The position numbers were made by a program, and so were the translations under genes. From Dreissena polymorpha (taxonomy: Eukaryota; Mollusca; Bivalvia; Myida; Dreissenidae), in NCBI RefSeq assembly GCF_020536995.1, contig NC_068358.1:40375925-40439924 (forward strand): a stretch of 64,000 nucleotides of DNA, in the 5' to 3' direction. Shown in pieces: positions 52,201 through 64,000 of the stretch. Every line of letters begins with the position of its first letter. The stretch's first letter is position 1. The notes under the pieces were generated by a model, which was given only the letters and a program-made list of their open reading frames with translations, had not been told where the DNA came from and did no database searches.

Positions 52201-55200
52201 CATTTTTTAGACCCAGGCATGCATATGATAAACGTGATCAAGGTGATAATCCTTCTCTAATGAGTACAAGCAGCTTTTCGCAAAACATGAATGGAATGCA
52301 AATTCATGTAGTGAAAGGAGATGTCACAACAGAAAAGGTATGTTGCACTGAATTGTATTTGTTTGCGTGTGAAGATTTTTAATAAGAAAAATACAAACGG
52401 TGTTCTGAACACGCAACATAACATATTGAAAATGTAAATTACTTCACTTCGCATAGATGGAAGGTCAAGTGTGTGTAATTAAGCTTCATATTAATACCTT
52501 TTGTAAGCAAACATTGATTCCATCATTATTTCAGATCTTTTTGAATATTTCGTCATACATATGTATTTACAAAAAACTCCGTTGCTAACAAGGAAACTAG
52601 GGTTTTATTCTTGGTGATTCATTGGTAAAAGTCAATATTTGTAAAAAGAAATATAAGATTGCAGTATATCCATCAGAAAATCAAAGCATTTGTACATACA
52701 AAGAAAATAGTTTTTCAGTGTCGGTTACCTTTCCAAATGTAGGAAAATACGCGTAGAATATCAACAAACATGTGTACCATAAATGCATAACAATATCAAC
52801 AAAACTATCATAAAGCTACAACGACGCACCAAATATTACCTCTTTCTTACCATACTTTCTTACCATATAAAACACATAAAGTTTAATACATTTATAATGT
52901 CCTCTAACGAAAACATTGATGACGTTATGATACACAAACGTATGACGTTTGGTTGTTCATAGTATTCATACATAAAATAATTAAAAAAATGGGTTTGAAA
53001 TCGAATAATTAGTTTAGTCGTGATTATAGGAATTAGTTTTTTACTCGTGGCTACATTAAATAACAGTTAATCCTACACCGAAATCAACTACATCATCAAT
53101 ATATATTTACGGACGTGACCATGCCGTTCGACAATCTTGAAACAACCGAGTTTGTGAAATACATTTTATTTTTGCTGGTTACGTCGCGTTAATGTTGTTC
53201 TACAGTTTATCTCAAATTGTTTAATCAAGTGGTTTCGTTTCTCTACAAATCCACTTTTTGACATTGTCCTGTAAAATGAATGGCCGCAATTAACATTTAA
53301 GGCCGATGCCCTGGTGAACATGGTTTCTTCGAATATGGATTTTGGTGAAACTACCGTCTCGAAGGCGTATCAGAGAGCAGCCGGAGACGCCCTTGAACAA
53401 GTAAGTTATTGTTTTTAGATGAAAATACATAACATTAAATGCACGAGCTATTATTTATTTGACATTGCATACAACACAATTTATAAACGGTATTTTTGTA
53501 CAAATTCTTAAAATATTTGATTATTTAAAATCACTGCGTAAATGCCTGAAAAGTAATTCGATCAATGAGAAAAGTATAGGGGCAACATTGCCATTTCAAC
53601 TCACTTGTTCAGAAGTAACATCTGTTCTTACTGTCCTAAGACGTGTGATTCGACAATATGAAAGGCCTTTTGTTCTGAACTCATATCAGCACACAGAAAA
53701 GCCTAGCTCAATGTGGTAACTTGTAGTTTGCATTACCAATTCGAATCCATATCAAGTAAGCGAATAGCTTAAAAATAATCAAGACTCGTTTAACAATTAT
53801 AGTGTTGCTTCGTTTTACCAACAGAGCTATGCAGCCGGTAGACAGCATGGTCGAAATATAAACCGAGTTATCGTCACCCAGGGTTGTGGAAAGCTGATTT
53901 GCAAAATAGTAATACACGTCGGTCTTATTGTTGGGAAAGACAGGTGCAAAATGGTAAGACAACTTTCATTCTAACAAGGATCGTTCATTATATTAACTAT
54001 ATCTGTAAACGAATACTCCGACAAGACTCGACATGCTGCACATGTATAAATTATCGTCTGGTTTTCGACATAAAATAATTTTTTTTACGCTGAATAAGAA
54101 TGTTATTTTTGAAAACATGCAACGTAATTGCACCAATTAATAATGAAGGTATATAAATTTTTGTATAATTATTCGACTTAATTTTTATCATATAAAGCAT
54201 TCATTGTAATATAATATAACGATGTATCTATTTAAGTGCTTAAGCATGTTAATTCCGCAAATACTGCAAGAATGCGAGAAGAATCGGTGTCAGTCCATTG
54301 CCTTAATACCACTTGGTCTAGGACGAATGTACAAGTACGAGGCTGATGACTGCGCGGAGCAAACCTTTTTGTCTCTAAACCAGTATCACCAGACGTATGG
54401 AATTCTGAAGGTAGTGCATTCTTCCTTATTTACCCTTCATGCAATATTTCGCATGTTCATGTAACTTAAAACTATCTTGAAATGCTCAAGCAATCTTATT
54501 TAGATGTTTACAACTAATTAGACAAATGGCGACCCTTAACTGGCATAAACAACAAGCTTCTTTCATTTGTATTTTCTTGGTCTTTTAGAAATTTGGCATA
54601 GACGTCTCTTATATTCCGAAACGTCTTTATTGCTAATGTATGTATCTGATTGCAGGAGGTCAAGATTATTGTTTCCGATGACAAGACTTTGCAAGTATTT
54701 ACGACAGCATTAAAATCCGCCGCACAAAGTGGAACCAGTAGTCGTGTACAATTACCGTCATTTCAGCTCCCATTTCAACTCCCTCCGCAAGTAGCTAGGT
54801 CGTGTTCACCGGTGACTTTACAACAGCCATACATGTCCCGTCAGCAGCAGCTGGGACTTTCAAAACCATTTGTACAGATAACTGGTTCTCGTCCATCTAA
54901 CCCAGCAGTTTCCTCCAAGCCAAAGGCAGCGCAATTTCAACACAAAGACGGAAATTCTGGTCAACAAGCGCGTTCTGACTCTTCTCCAAATTTACAAATT
55001 GGTATAAATAGAAATCAATCATGTCTTAACATACGAATATTAACAGTGAAAAACTATATATCTTTTCTAAGTTATCAAATGATAGTGCAAAGCTAAATAG
55101 TATTTATAGCTACCTGTTGTTTTATTTCAGATACAAGAAGCACCACAAGACACTACAGAAGTTCTCGTGTGAAATATCAGGCGGTGCCGGGCTTGAATAT

Positions 55201-57550
55201 AAGTGTTTTCGCCAAAGATAGGCCTACATGCGAAAACGCACTGACGGAAATGGGCAAAACAATGAAGCAAGATTTGCTTTTTGAAAAGAAATTTGAAAGG
55301 ATCCATTCATTATCGAAGGAAACTAAATCAGAGATTGCGAAAGTCATAGACGAGCACAATATTATATCAATTAAAGGTAAGAACTCACTGCAATTATCAA
55401 TTACCACTGAATCTAACACGACCGGCAACTTGTTTTTTGTAGACAAAGAAGGAAAATACTTGTGATTAATTATGAAAGAAACCACGGGCAGAGCCTAATT
55501 TTGAGAAAGAAGTTTCGGAAATTACAATGCAATGTTTAGTTAAATAAATGTGTTTACTCATTCGCGATATTGTAAAACTTGACAAACACATAATTTCTTG
55601 AACACGGATTAGTAATACATTGCATTAATAAAGTTCATGTTTATGTTTATTTAATGTGGTTTAAATTTGCATCAATTAGCATACATTTTCACTGTGTTTA
55701 ACAAGACTCATTGTTCAGGAATGAAGCTTATGTCATTTTATGAGAATGACGTCAATGACACGCTTACAATGTTTTGCGAAAAAGGCGAAATAAATAGTTA
55801 TGAAATAATATATATTAACACATATATTGTTTTGCAAAAAAGGTGAAAAAATAGTTATGAAATAATATATAATAACGCACTTAAATGTGTCCTTCATTGT
55901 CTATATGGCCGTTGAATAAGATAATGGCAATCAATACTTTTTGGACCGGCCTTTTCTTATAAAGACTGCGCATAATAAATATGGACCGAAAGCGCTTAAC
56001 ATCGACAGATTGATGTCACCGCCATGGGTTCCTCGCATCTGTGCGGAATATTGTTTGTTTTTATCGATTTTCAAACTGGAGATTTTGTAAAATTAATAAA
56101 TCATTTGCTATCGCCCTCATGATTTAATTCCGAGACATCGGAATTTTAAAATGTTTATAACTAAAGTAATAACCAACACCGGAAATATGTCTTAAATAAA
56201 ATATCACGTACTTTTCATTTGCTTTTGTATATAAACATGACGGATCGAATACGTATGCGATATGTTTATGTGTATTGCAGAGAAAGATAGTTTCCTCCTG
56301 AAGGGGAGACGTGACGGAGTGCTCAGTGCCCACAGTTGTATTATGGAGATTCTACTTAAGAACCCAAGATCGTCAAACACGAAAAGACGTACTGAAAATA
56401 CTAAGAGAGAAACTTTAGAATTTGCACGTGTCGTTGCGGAAGAAGAACCTATGGCACCAAATTACTGGAAGCACTACCAAGAGGGTTCAACACTTGCAAA
56501 TATTATTTTGTCTGTCAAACACAAAATAAAGGGAAACGACTATGAAAAGGTCGATATCAAACCAACATCCCGCACCTACAGTAGAATTGTTCGAATGGTC
56601 AATGAAACTACAGATCCTTCAGTTATTGGAAAGGGAAAAGATGCGAATGGTCTCGATCCTGGACGATATTCCAAACTGTGGGTTACCCAGATCCAACGCA
56701 TAGAAAATTTGAGTTTGTTCCGAAAATACTGCCATAAACGTCAGTCGTTGTTTGAACAGCTAGTTAAACAAAAGAAAGGGGCTTGGCTAAAAGTTGAAAA
56801 CTCACCTAAGTCAACCGGGCCAATAGTACTACAAAAGCTTGCGTCCAGAAAAATGGCATCAGATTTGCATCCTGAAATAAACGAAGTGTTGTTGTTTCAT
56901 GGTACAACAGAAGATACCATAGATACCATATGTCAGGATGGACTCGACTCAAGGCTCGGAAGTGGCAAAGCGATGTTCGGTCCAGGCGTGTATGGTGCGG
57001 AGAAAGCATTAAAAGCCGACCAGTATACAGGTATTAATTTTTCTTTCGTGATTCCTTCACAGCCAATAAAACCTTTATTTGACCTTCTATGATTTGCATT
57101 ATTTTAATGTAGGTAAGTTATACTATATTCATAGTTTATAAATGATACAAGTTAATCAATTCAACTAAAAATGAGTTCAAGCATGCTTCATAGTATTATA
57201 TCTAAATTGCGATAATAATAAAAGGTACCCATTATGTAAGAAACTGTTTAACAATTATATTTATTCTTATATATTTAGATGACCCAACGTCACGAACATA
57301 CGGACAAGGTAAAGTTAAGAAAATGTTTCTTATGCGCATGCTTTTGGGGCAGTGTTTTGTGTGCGACGATCAAAATCCAACCAAATACAAACGCGCACCG
57401 TGCTGCACATGCTTCAGTGACGTCTGCAAGCAGCATTTACAGCGATTTGATTCTGTCATTGGCGATAACCAGAAACTGTTTAGGGAGTTTGTTGTCTACG
57501 ATAATGGTCAATGTTATCCGGAGTATTTGATTACCTACGAACGGCGATAG
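45104..57550 (+). CDS. Macrodomain PARP B: tandem paralogue of PARP A
   Basis: Fifteen exons: 45104-46227, 46838-46998, 47204-47342, 49358-49520, 49677-49729, 51382-51535, 51689-51714, 52211-52337, 53302-53400, 53825-53953, 54237-54410, 54656-55001, 55131-55376, 56281-57030, 57279-57550. Phases close to give 1320 aa. The domain order matches gene A: acidic start, KH-like region with PCRKCL, UIM-like DYKVALARALQKSLESE (530-546), one macrodomain (VVKGDV, ADALVNMVSSN, VIVTQGCGKLICKIVIHVG) and PARP catalytic domain with H1187, Y1218 and E1300. Exons 6-7 (60 codons) have no counterpart in gene A. The paralogues differ throughout, so the duplication is not recent. Same strand, 9.6 kb apart. The role is probably ADP-ribosylation coupled to ubiquitin and ADP-ribose recognition; partner and substrate unknown. 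Confidence 0.92.
48040..48930. mobile_element. Degenerate tandem-core element in PARP B intron 3
   Basis: The head is a decayed AGCAAACTGAGCATG with GGCTATTGTGGTTATCCGGC, GTCCGTCCTGCGTACGG. Poorly matched units with CACTAGGTCAAATCTTC follow, and the tail is AGGGCCACCATG...CTCTTGTTTG near 48903-48926. It is an old member of the GCTCACCTGAGC class. Confidence 0.5.
50956..51355. mobile_element. Foldback element directly before PARP B exon 6
   Basis: The left end GTGACAGTCAAGATGGCGAC is mirrored by GTCACCATCTTGACTGTGAC at the right. An inner pair (TTCGTATTAATATTCGCTC against GAGCGAATATTAATACGAA) lies around 51095-51225. The right end is 26 bp from the acceptor of exon 6, an exon found only in gene B. 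Confidence 0.75.
56281..57550 (+). CDS. PARP B exons 14-15: PARP catalytic domain
   Basis: Exon 14 (56281-57030) holds EINEVLLFHGTTEDTIDTIC with H1187 and MFGPGVYGAEKALKADQYT with Y1218, 31 residues apart as in gene A. Exon 15 (57279-57550) has FLMRMLLG, the cysteine-rich insertion (C1256, C1259, C1272, C1273, C1275, C1280, H1283), DSVIGDNQKLFREF with E1300, and the end CYPEYLITYERR. The catalytic core is complete. Confidence 0.92.
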
Positions 57551-60500
57551 ACTACTGGATGGTGACTTATTGGCCTGATCCAGGATGATGTCCAAACGTT
57601 TTGAACTCTATTTGTGGAAGATATTTTGTTATATCTGAATATCTTAGTGGCGTTGTATTAACTGTTTAACAATGACAACGTAAACTCATACTATTATCAG
57701 TGCAGATAATACGATACATCTATTTACGATTTATATTTTGACAACCCGTGTAAAACTCCTTTTAAATATGCGGTTCGAAGCTTACGTCAATGTCCCCTTA
57801 TTTAATTAAAAATAAAGGAGGTACATGTACATGTATCACCATCTGCCATGAAACACCCGTACGTTTATTTGTATAGGTTGCAATATTTCATCAACATACT
57901 TAATGCTGTATTCGTCTAGAAATATACCAAAGGTGTAGACAATAGATAACTACAAGCACGTTCTAATTCAATACATATATCTAACCATATTGATTTTAGA
58001 ATACTGATTTGTTACTATGTTATATTTTTTACAAATATTTATGTTATTTGAGACTTAAGACAATAGTTGTATGTGTCCGTGATATTAATCCTGATGTAAA
58101 TCAATTATAGTGTTTATTTATATTTTTGTAAATGGTTTATTTAATACACCACTTAAGTGTATAGCTTAATATTGTATTGTGAACTCATTGATAATAAGGC
58201 TAATTTACATAAAAACTTATAAGCCGTAAATTTTATATTAACCCATATGTATGTAAATTCCAAAAGTTATTAGTTTCCTGTGACAAATCAGTTATTTGTA
58301 ATGTATGTTATTGTATCAAAGAAGCTCTTGTTATAAGAAATACGATTCTGAATAATACTGTTCAATCAATTGCATGACCGCTCATTTACATACTGTTTAT
58401 ACCTGTTTAATTGTCTCTTAAATCGCTTTTTTTCATTAAGTGTGATACAATGTACTCAAATATACATAATGTGTATGAGCACACTCGAAATGAAGTTTGT
58501 ATTGGATTTATTCATTTACTGTAAAATCGACAGGAAAAAACAGAAGCTTATACAGTTCAGTAAATGTTTCCCTGTGTTTGTATTGTATAGTTCAGTAAAT
58601 ATATCCCTGTGTTTGTATTGTAGTGTTCAGTAATTTTATCACTGTGTATGTATTTTAGTATTCAAATTGAATCCGTGCTTAAGGTTCTAATTTATATTTA
58701 CGTAATAAAGTTATATATATCTGTTGATTTATATTTAAATGTAATTTCTGCGATGTGCATGTATTTTATAGCTTTCGGGAAATAGAACTGCTTGTGCTTC
58801 TTCGCGATTATAAATTGTTTCGTTTTTTGTTAGTGCTTGTATTGGTTGGAATAATATATTTGTGCAGCGTTAGAATGTATTCAACAAAATCATACTTAGT
58901 AGTTTTATGATTTATTTGTTTTAATAATAATTATTAAATACACGTACGATCATGATTTTATAATTTACATTCTATTCAAGTATGAAATACGCGTACAGTA
59001 TTTAGAAAACACAGAGCATTTTATGTTTTCTTTTTTAAATTTCATTTAAATATAGTTGACTTTCAATACAACAAAAGACATGTAGAGAATAATTCCTAGA
59101 AACCATTTGACATGTAAAAATTATTTTACCATGTGCAATATAATTACGGTGAACAGTTGAAAGAATGTTTTCATTATGAAAAAAGACTTCGTTTTCTCTG
59201 TATTAAATATTTGTTTTACTTTGTATTGTGTTTGATTTGCTAGTTTCATGGTTGTGTGTTGATATTTTTTTAATTGGGGTATTGTATTGGGTTATACCAC
59301 TGCACTCATGTTCTCTTACCAAGAAAAGTTTGTTTATTTAAGCCCTATCTTCTCACATCGGTCCCCATGGCCCTTAACAGCTTTTAGCAATACCTGCTCA
59401 AGATTGATTTATTTGTCCAGTCTGTTTGCTTGCTTTTGTTTTTATCACGCGCTGTATGTTATGGGTCAAAGATTAACATAATAAATATATTATGGTTTAT
59501 GTATATACTATAAAATATATTCGCTATGTATAATGAACTTAATAAACACGTAAAATGTGCCGTTTTAGAATAACAGTTTTATTCTTAATATGTCAATATT
59601 TAACTTTGAGACATACTACTGCTTTCAGTAAATCTACAATGAAAAAACAACAACTGTGTTACAAACAAACGAATCAACTTAAAGGTGATAATATTGAAAC
59701 ACAATTTAATAAAGACATACTTATTGTCATAAAGAGAGTTATGTCTGTTATATATTTAAGGGTATATACTATATACTATATATTTAAGGATGAAGCCCGG
59801 ACCGGATTCAGAGAATGTTGCTATCGGTTTATCGTCCGCCATGTCTTTCGGTCACATTTCTGTCCGCCCGTTCGTTATTTTCTCCGCATACTGAGCCGAT
59901 GCGATTTCACAAAAATGATGAAACGGTCGTATACTTGTAAAGGGCAATCTAAGTAGTATGTGCTAGCTTTTTTTTCACATGAGCTCAAAGGTTATTTCCT
60001 TGTTACTGAAACTAGAATAAAACTTAGTTTTGTAATACATGTATATTTATTTAAAAATGTTCATAAGATATGACCGTTTACTGTGGTAAAACACTGTGCT
60101 TTAGGTTTGCAATTCTCTTATTTTGTTCATTTTTTTTCTCTGTTTATCGCGCCTCTTTCAGGCCGTCCGAAAAACACTACACTTAAACTAAAGGTATTTT
60201 AATAAAACTTGGTTTTTATCCTGAAGAGAAATGTGAGGTTTATTTGCAACGTCTGGTGAATGTTACAAATCCATAAATTGTAAAACTCAGTTCATTAAAT
60301 TAAATGTGAATGATAACGATTTTGGTTTATTAACGATATGGTGCAATGCTGTTTCCCACAACAAAGCAATAAATATGTTGTATCAACTATTATTTAATGA
60401 ATAAAAATCATGTTTTGAAATTAATATTGTCAAAATGGCCTAGCCCAGGGTCAAACTTTTAATTGTTACCACTTAACGACATAATAAAATAGTGCAGGCC

Positions 60501-60930
60501 GCTGCCTTTGTAAAACAATGTTTTTCCAGACGTTAAGGTTGGCAATACGACCATACTAAAGGCATTTTGAGACGCCGGAGCTCTAGAACTGGATACCGCT
60601 TCAATTTCTCCAGCGTATATATTGATTGTTTCCATTCGTTTCTTTTATATTTCAATATAATATATGCACCGAATGAAGATGTTGAACGCCAAATCAACTT
60701 TCTGTTAAAGGAAGGCCAAATTATTTGTGCTGCGATTTTGAGTACATGTATTTTAAAACATGAATCAACATTTTATTATTATAGAACGTATTTTTAACAG
60801 GCTTTGCATTTAATTTTATAAGCGTTAATTCACATTAAGCAAACATTTTGTGTATGTTTTTAATTTTTGCAGCAAATTTCCTTTATATACACTTGTTATC
60901 TTCTTATTTGCAAGGATATAAATATACAAA
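57551..60930. other. Gene-free AT-rich region downstream of PARP B
   Basis: It should contain the gene B 3' UTR; an AATAAA lies near 57810. Open frames here, including one of 133 codons at 59555-59956, have random-looking composition and no recognisable domain. Confidence 0.45.
58552..58665. repeat. Three imperfect 42-50-bp tandem units
   Basis: GTTCAGTAA followed by T-rich sequence, (C)CCTGTGTTTGTATTGTA, occurs three times in a row. It is non-coding. Confidence 0.75.
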
Positions 60931-61008
60931 ATGGATTCGCCTAATGATTTCCGAAAATGGGCAATCCAAGTTTTATCAATTGTAAATGCTTTGTGTACCG
61001 AGGTGGAT
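60931..61008 (+). CDS. Possible first coding exon, unidentified
   Basis: An ATG after AATATACAAA opens a frame reading MDSPNDFRKWAIQVLSIVNA and on to CTEVDE, then a possible donor GAG|GTCAGT. The composition looks protein-like, and a repeat element begins about 60 bp later. No following exon is visible in the window, so this may be a chance frame or the 5' end of a gene running off the right side. I recognise no family. Confidence 0.22.
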
Positions 61009-61067
61009 GAGGTCAGTGCGCATGAGGCTGCATTATATGTGGACCCGGCTGTCTCGCAGCATTCCTT

Positions 61068-62492
61068 TTTTAGCTCCACTGGGCAGAGGCCAGCGGGGCT
61101 TATAACATGGTCCTGTGTCCGTCGTGCGTCCGTGCGTGCGTCCGTGCGTGCGTCCGTGCATTAACTTTTTCTTTAAACATCTACTCCTAAACTACTGGTC
61201 CAATTCTGATGAAATTTCTCAGGAATGTTTCTGGGGTGAACCTCTTCCAAATTTATTCAAATTATGTTCCTGGGGTCAAATTTGACCCTGCCCCGGGGGT
61301 CAAAAATTGAAAATTTGCTTATATAAGGCCTATTTTGTGAAAACTTTAAAAATCTTCTCGTCCATAAGCATTGGGCCTAGGGCTACCAAATTTGGTATGT
61401 AGTACATCTTATAGTCCTCTACCAAGTTTTTCAAATAATGCCCCTGGCGTCAAATTTGACCCTGCCCGGGGGTCAAAAAAAATGAAAATTTGCTTATATA
61501 AGGCCTATTTTGTGAAAACTTTAGAAATCTTCTTGTCCATAACCATTGGGCCTAGGGCTACCAAATTTGTTATGTAGTGACATCTTATAGCCCTTTACCA
61601 AGTTTCTTCAAATTATGCCCCTGGGGTCAAATTTGACCCTGCCCCGGGGGGTCAAAAAACGAAAATTTGCTTATATGAGGCCTATATTGTGAAAACTTTA
61701 GAAATCTTCTTGTCCATAACCATTGGGCTAGGGCTACCGAATTTGGTATGTAGTGACATCTAATAGTCCTCTACCAAGTTTCTTCAAATTATGCCCCTGG
61801 GGTCAAATTTGACCCTGCCCTGGGGGGGTCAAAAAATTGAAAATTTGCTAATATAAGGCCTTTTTTGTGAAAACTTTAAAAATCTTCTCGTCCATACGCA
61901 TTGGGCCTAGGGCTACCAAATTTAGTATGTAGTGACATCTTATAGTCCTCGACCAAGTTTCTTCAAATTGCCCCTGGGGTCAAATTTGACCCTGCTCCGG
62001 GGGGTCAAAAAATTGAAAATTTGCTTATATAAGGTCTGTTTTGTGAAAACTTTAAAAATCTTCTTGTCCATAACCGTATGGCATAGGGCTACCAAATTTG
62101 GTATGTAATGACATCTAATAGTCATCTACCAAGTTTGTTCAAATTAAGCCCCTGGGATCAAATTTGACCGTTCCCCAGGGGTCACAAAATTGAACATATG
62201 CTTATATTGGGCCCATTTTGTGCAAACTTTAAAAATCTTCTTGTCCATAACTATTGGGCCTATTTCTACCAAATTCGGTATGTAGTGACATCTAATAGGT
62301 CTCTACTTAGTTTGTTCAAATTATGCCCCTGGGGACAAATTTGACCCTGCCCCGGGGGTCACAAAAATGAACATATGCTTAAATAAGGCCTATTTTGTGC
62401 AAACTTTAAAAATCTTCTTGTTCATAAATATAGAGCCTAGGGCTACTAAATTTGGTATGTAGTGATATCTAATAGTCCTCTACCAAATTTGT
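61068..62492. mobile_element. Tandem-core element, about 177-bp units, truncated at right
   Basis: The head TTTTTTAGCTCCACTGGGC with GGCCAGCGGGGCTTATAA is followed by a GTCCGTGCGTGC run at 61117-61158. About seven units of 176-178 bp follow, each with CCCCTGGGGTCAAATTTGAC, AAAATTTGCTTATATAAGGC and CATTGGGCCTAGGGCTACC. There is no tail of its own: the last unit stops near 62492 and joins the next element. Confidence 0.8.
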
Positions 62493-63078
62493 TCATGACT
62501 CGCAGATAACCCCCTATTGATTTTCAGGTCACTAGGTCAAATGTCAAGGTCACGGTGACCCGAAATAGTAAAATGGTTTCCGGATGATAACTCAAGAACG
62601 CTTATGCCTAGGATCATGAAACTTCATAGGTACATTGATCACGACTCGCAGATGACCCTATTGATTTTCAGGTGCACTAGGTCAAAGGTCAAGGTCACGG
62701 TGACTCAACTTAGAAAAATGGTTTCCGAATGATAACTCAAGAGGGCTTACGCCTAGGATCATGAAACTTAATAGGTACATTGATCATGACTCGCAGATGA
62801 CCCCTATTTACGTTCAGGTCACTAGGTCAAAGGTCAAGGTCACGGTGACTTTACACAGTAAAATGGTTTCCGGATGATAACTCAAGAAAGCTAATACGCC
62901 TAGGATCATGAAACTTCATAGGTACATTGATCATGACTCGCAGATGACCCCTATTGATTATCAGGTCACTAGGTCAAAGGTCAAGGTCACAGTGCCAAAA
63001 ACGTATTCACACAATGGCTGCCACTACAACTGACAGCCCATATGGGGGGCATGAATGTTTTACAAACAGCCCTTGTTA
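62493..63078. mobile_element. 5'-truncated tandem-core element with AGGTCA clusters
   Basis: Three and a half units of about 145 bp of the same family as 27842-28576, and the same tail (ACGTATTCACACAATGGC...ACAGCCCTTGTTA). The head and GTCC run are missing, replaced by the preceding element, so this is a fusion of two families. Confidence 0.75.
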
Positions 63079-63139
63079 TATTTTGAGATGATTCTTTACA
63101 AAGAAAGATTCTACTATTGTATTTGTTATAAATGTGTGA

Positions 63140-63395
63140 AAGGCTCTTAAGAAGGAACCAGAGATTATTAACCCTTTACCAAACACTAACAGGATTTTAC
63201 AGGTTTGTAGCTGACGACTTTATAAATAATTGTGATAAAAGGAGAAATTGCTCAAGATGAGCAGTTTATCCTTTTATCACAATTATTTATACTCTACCTG
63301 ATCATCTCCTTCAGATTCCATTACAATTTAATTGTCGTCTGCAACCTCTTTAAAATTGGGAAAGTCCAAAATGTGTCATTTAGTAAAGGGTTAAG
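63140..63395. repeat. Repeat with GATAAAAGGAGAAATTGCTC hairpin (partner at 16600-16810)
   Basis: TGTGATAAAAGGAGAAATTG is mirrored by a complementary TTATCCTTTTATCACA about 40 bp on. The following ATTCCATTACAATTTAATTG and TCTGCAACCTCTTT are shared with 16640-16810. It is a dispersed foldback repeat. Confidence 0.65.
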
Positions 63396-63724
63396 GCATT
63401 TTGATTAATATGGGTCTTGTGAATCTGTTTCAAATCAAATGCGTAGATTTGATCTTCAGCATCTAAAAATATGTGAAATAGAAAGAACGACAATATCTTT
63501 TGGAGAGATAAATGTACCTACGTTATAAGCAAAGAACCTGTGCAACAATTCCCGGGCTTTTAAGTCTGTTTATTTAACACGGTAGTAACATTTTCCATAT
63601 ATAAAAATGCTCACCCTTCCAACTTTAAGCGCTCAGTGGGACGAGGGATAGAAAGAGAAAGTCACTTGCTTGAGTACATTTCAACCAATGCGCATTGCAC
63701 GTTTTTTTCGCATAAAAAAAACAG

Positions 63725-63757
63725 TGGAGCGATACAGGCCCATCATGGCCCTCTTGT
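63725..63757. repeat. Orphan tail of a GCTCACCTGAGC-class element
   Basis: GGAGCGATACAGGCCCATCA, then TGGCCCTCTTGTT, matches the tails at 17540-17574 and 31555-31586. The rest of the element is not recognisable upstream. Confidence 0.5.
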
Positions 63758-63814
63758 TATTAACATAACATACTTCTATGTCTATCAGTAATGAATGACA
63801 ATTTTATTTTGTGT

Positions 63815-63935
63815 GGTGTTGCGGTGTGTGGGGAAGCCGGAGTACCCAGAGAGGACCCACCCGCCCGGTATGGTTACCACCAACCAAACCCACATGCTTC
63901 CGAAGCGGAGATTGAACCCGAATCGCTTAGGTCGA
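63815..63935. repeat. Probable dispersed repeat with tRNA-like tail
   Basis: The stretch with GCCGGAGTACCCAGAGAGGA and CCCACATGCTTCC ends in GAGATTGAACCCGAATCGC, which resembles the complement of a tRNA T-arm. It has a GC content above its surroundings. The family is not identified. Confidence 0.35.
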
Positions 63936-64000
63936 GGTTAAGTTTGTGTTATTTAATGTTGTGTTGTGTGGTATAAACAATCCGTCGATTGCCTTTAAAA

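Noticed and set aside
59555-59956. 133-residue frame with a hydrophobic start resembling a signal peptide
   Set aside because: Basic, low-information composition, no domain, no conserved cysteine pattern, and an AT-rich setting where hydrophobic starts arise by chance.
63791-63976. 61-residue frame at the right edge
   Set aside because: The underlying DNA looks like a dispersed repeat with a tRNA-like tail; no domain is recognisable.

Overview
The window looks like nuclear DNA of a bivalve mollusc. The evidence is AT-rich sequence, GT-AG introns, isolated animal-type genes, and many dispersed elements carrying GTCC/GTCTG microsatellites and tandem cores rich in AGGTCA, an architecture described for bivalve 'pearl'-type repeats. 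The species cannot be fixed from sequence alone. I see no prokaryotic or viral gene organisation.

Three genes are supported, all on the + strand. (1) A PLP-dependent Cys/Met-metabolism lyase of the cystathionine gamma-lyase / methionine gamma-lyase family (2015-4951). It has four coding exons, the first only 5 nt, and encodes 414 aa. (2) A 13-exon gene (19606-35478, 1253 aa). (3) A 15-exon tandem paralogue (45104-57550, 1320 aa). Genes 2 and 3 encode large ADP-ribosyltransferases: a KH-like PARP14-type N-terminal region, an acidic linker, a ubiquitin-interacting motif, one divergent macrodomain and a C-terminal PARP catalytic domain. For all three genes the exon phases close exactly from start to stop. 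Both PARPs keep a His-Tyr-Glu triad, unlike the H-Y-L type of vertebrate PARP14. Both also have a conserved Cys/His cluster inserted between the central catalytic strands and the catalytic Glu.

Layout: 180-1090 is a GC-rich CCCGGT minisatellite. 2-5 kb is the lyase. 5-19 kb is gene-free and holds TTAA-flanked inverted-repeat elements with tRNA-like modules, foldback elements and tandem-core elements. 19.6-35.5 kb is PARP gene A, whose introns are packed with nested repeats. 35.5-45.1 kb is a quiet spacer. 45.1-57.5 kb is PARP gene B, with comparatively clean introns. 57.5-64 kb is gene-poor and ends in two fused tandem-core elements. 

Functionally, the PARP pair combines modules that write ADP-ribose (PARP), could bind it (macrodomain) and bind ubiquitin (UIM). 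This resembles the PARP9/10/14 group used in stress and antiviral signalling; any immune role is inference. The lyase is unrelated and would act in sulfur amino acid breakdown.
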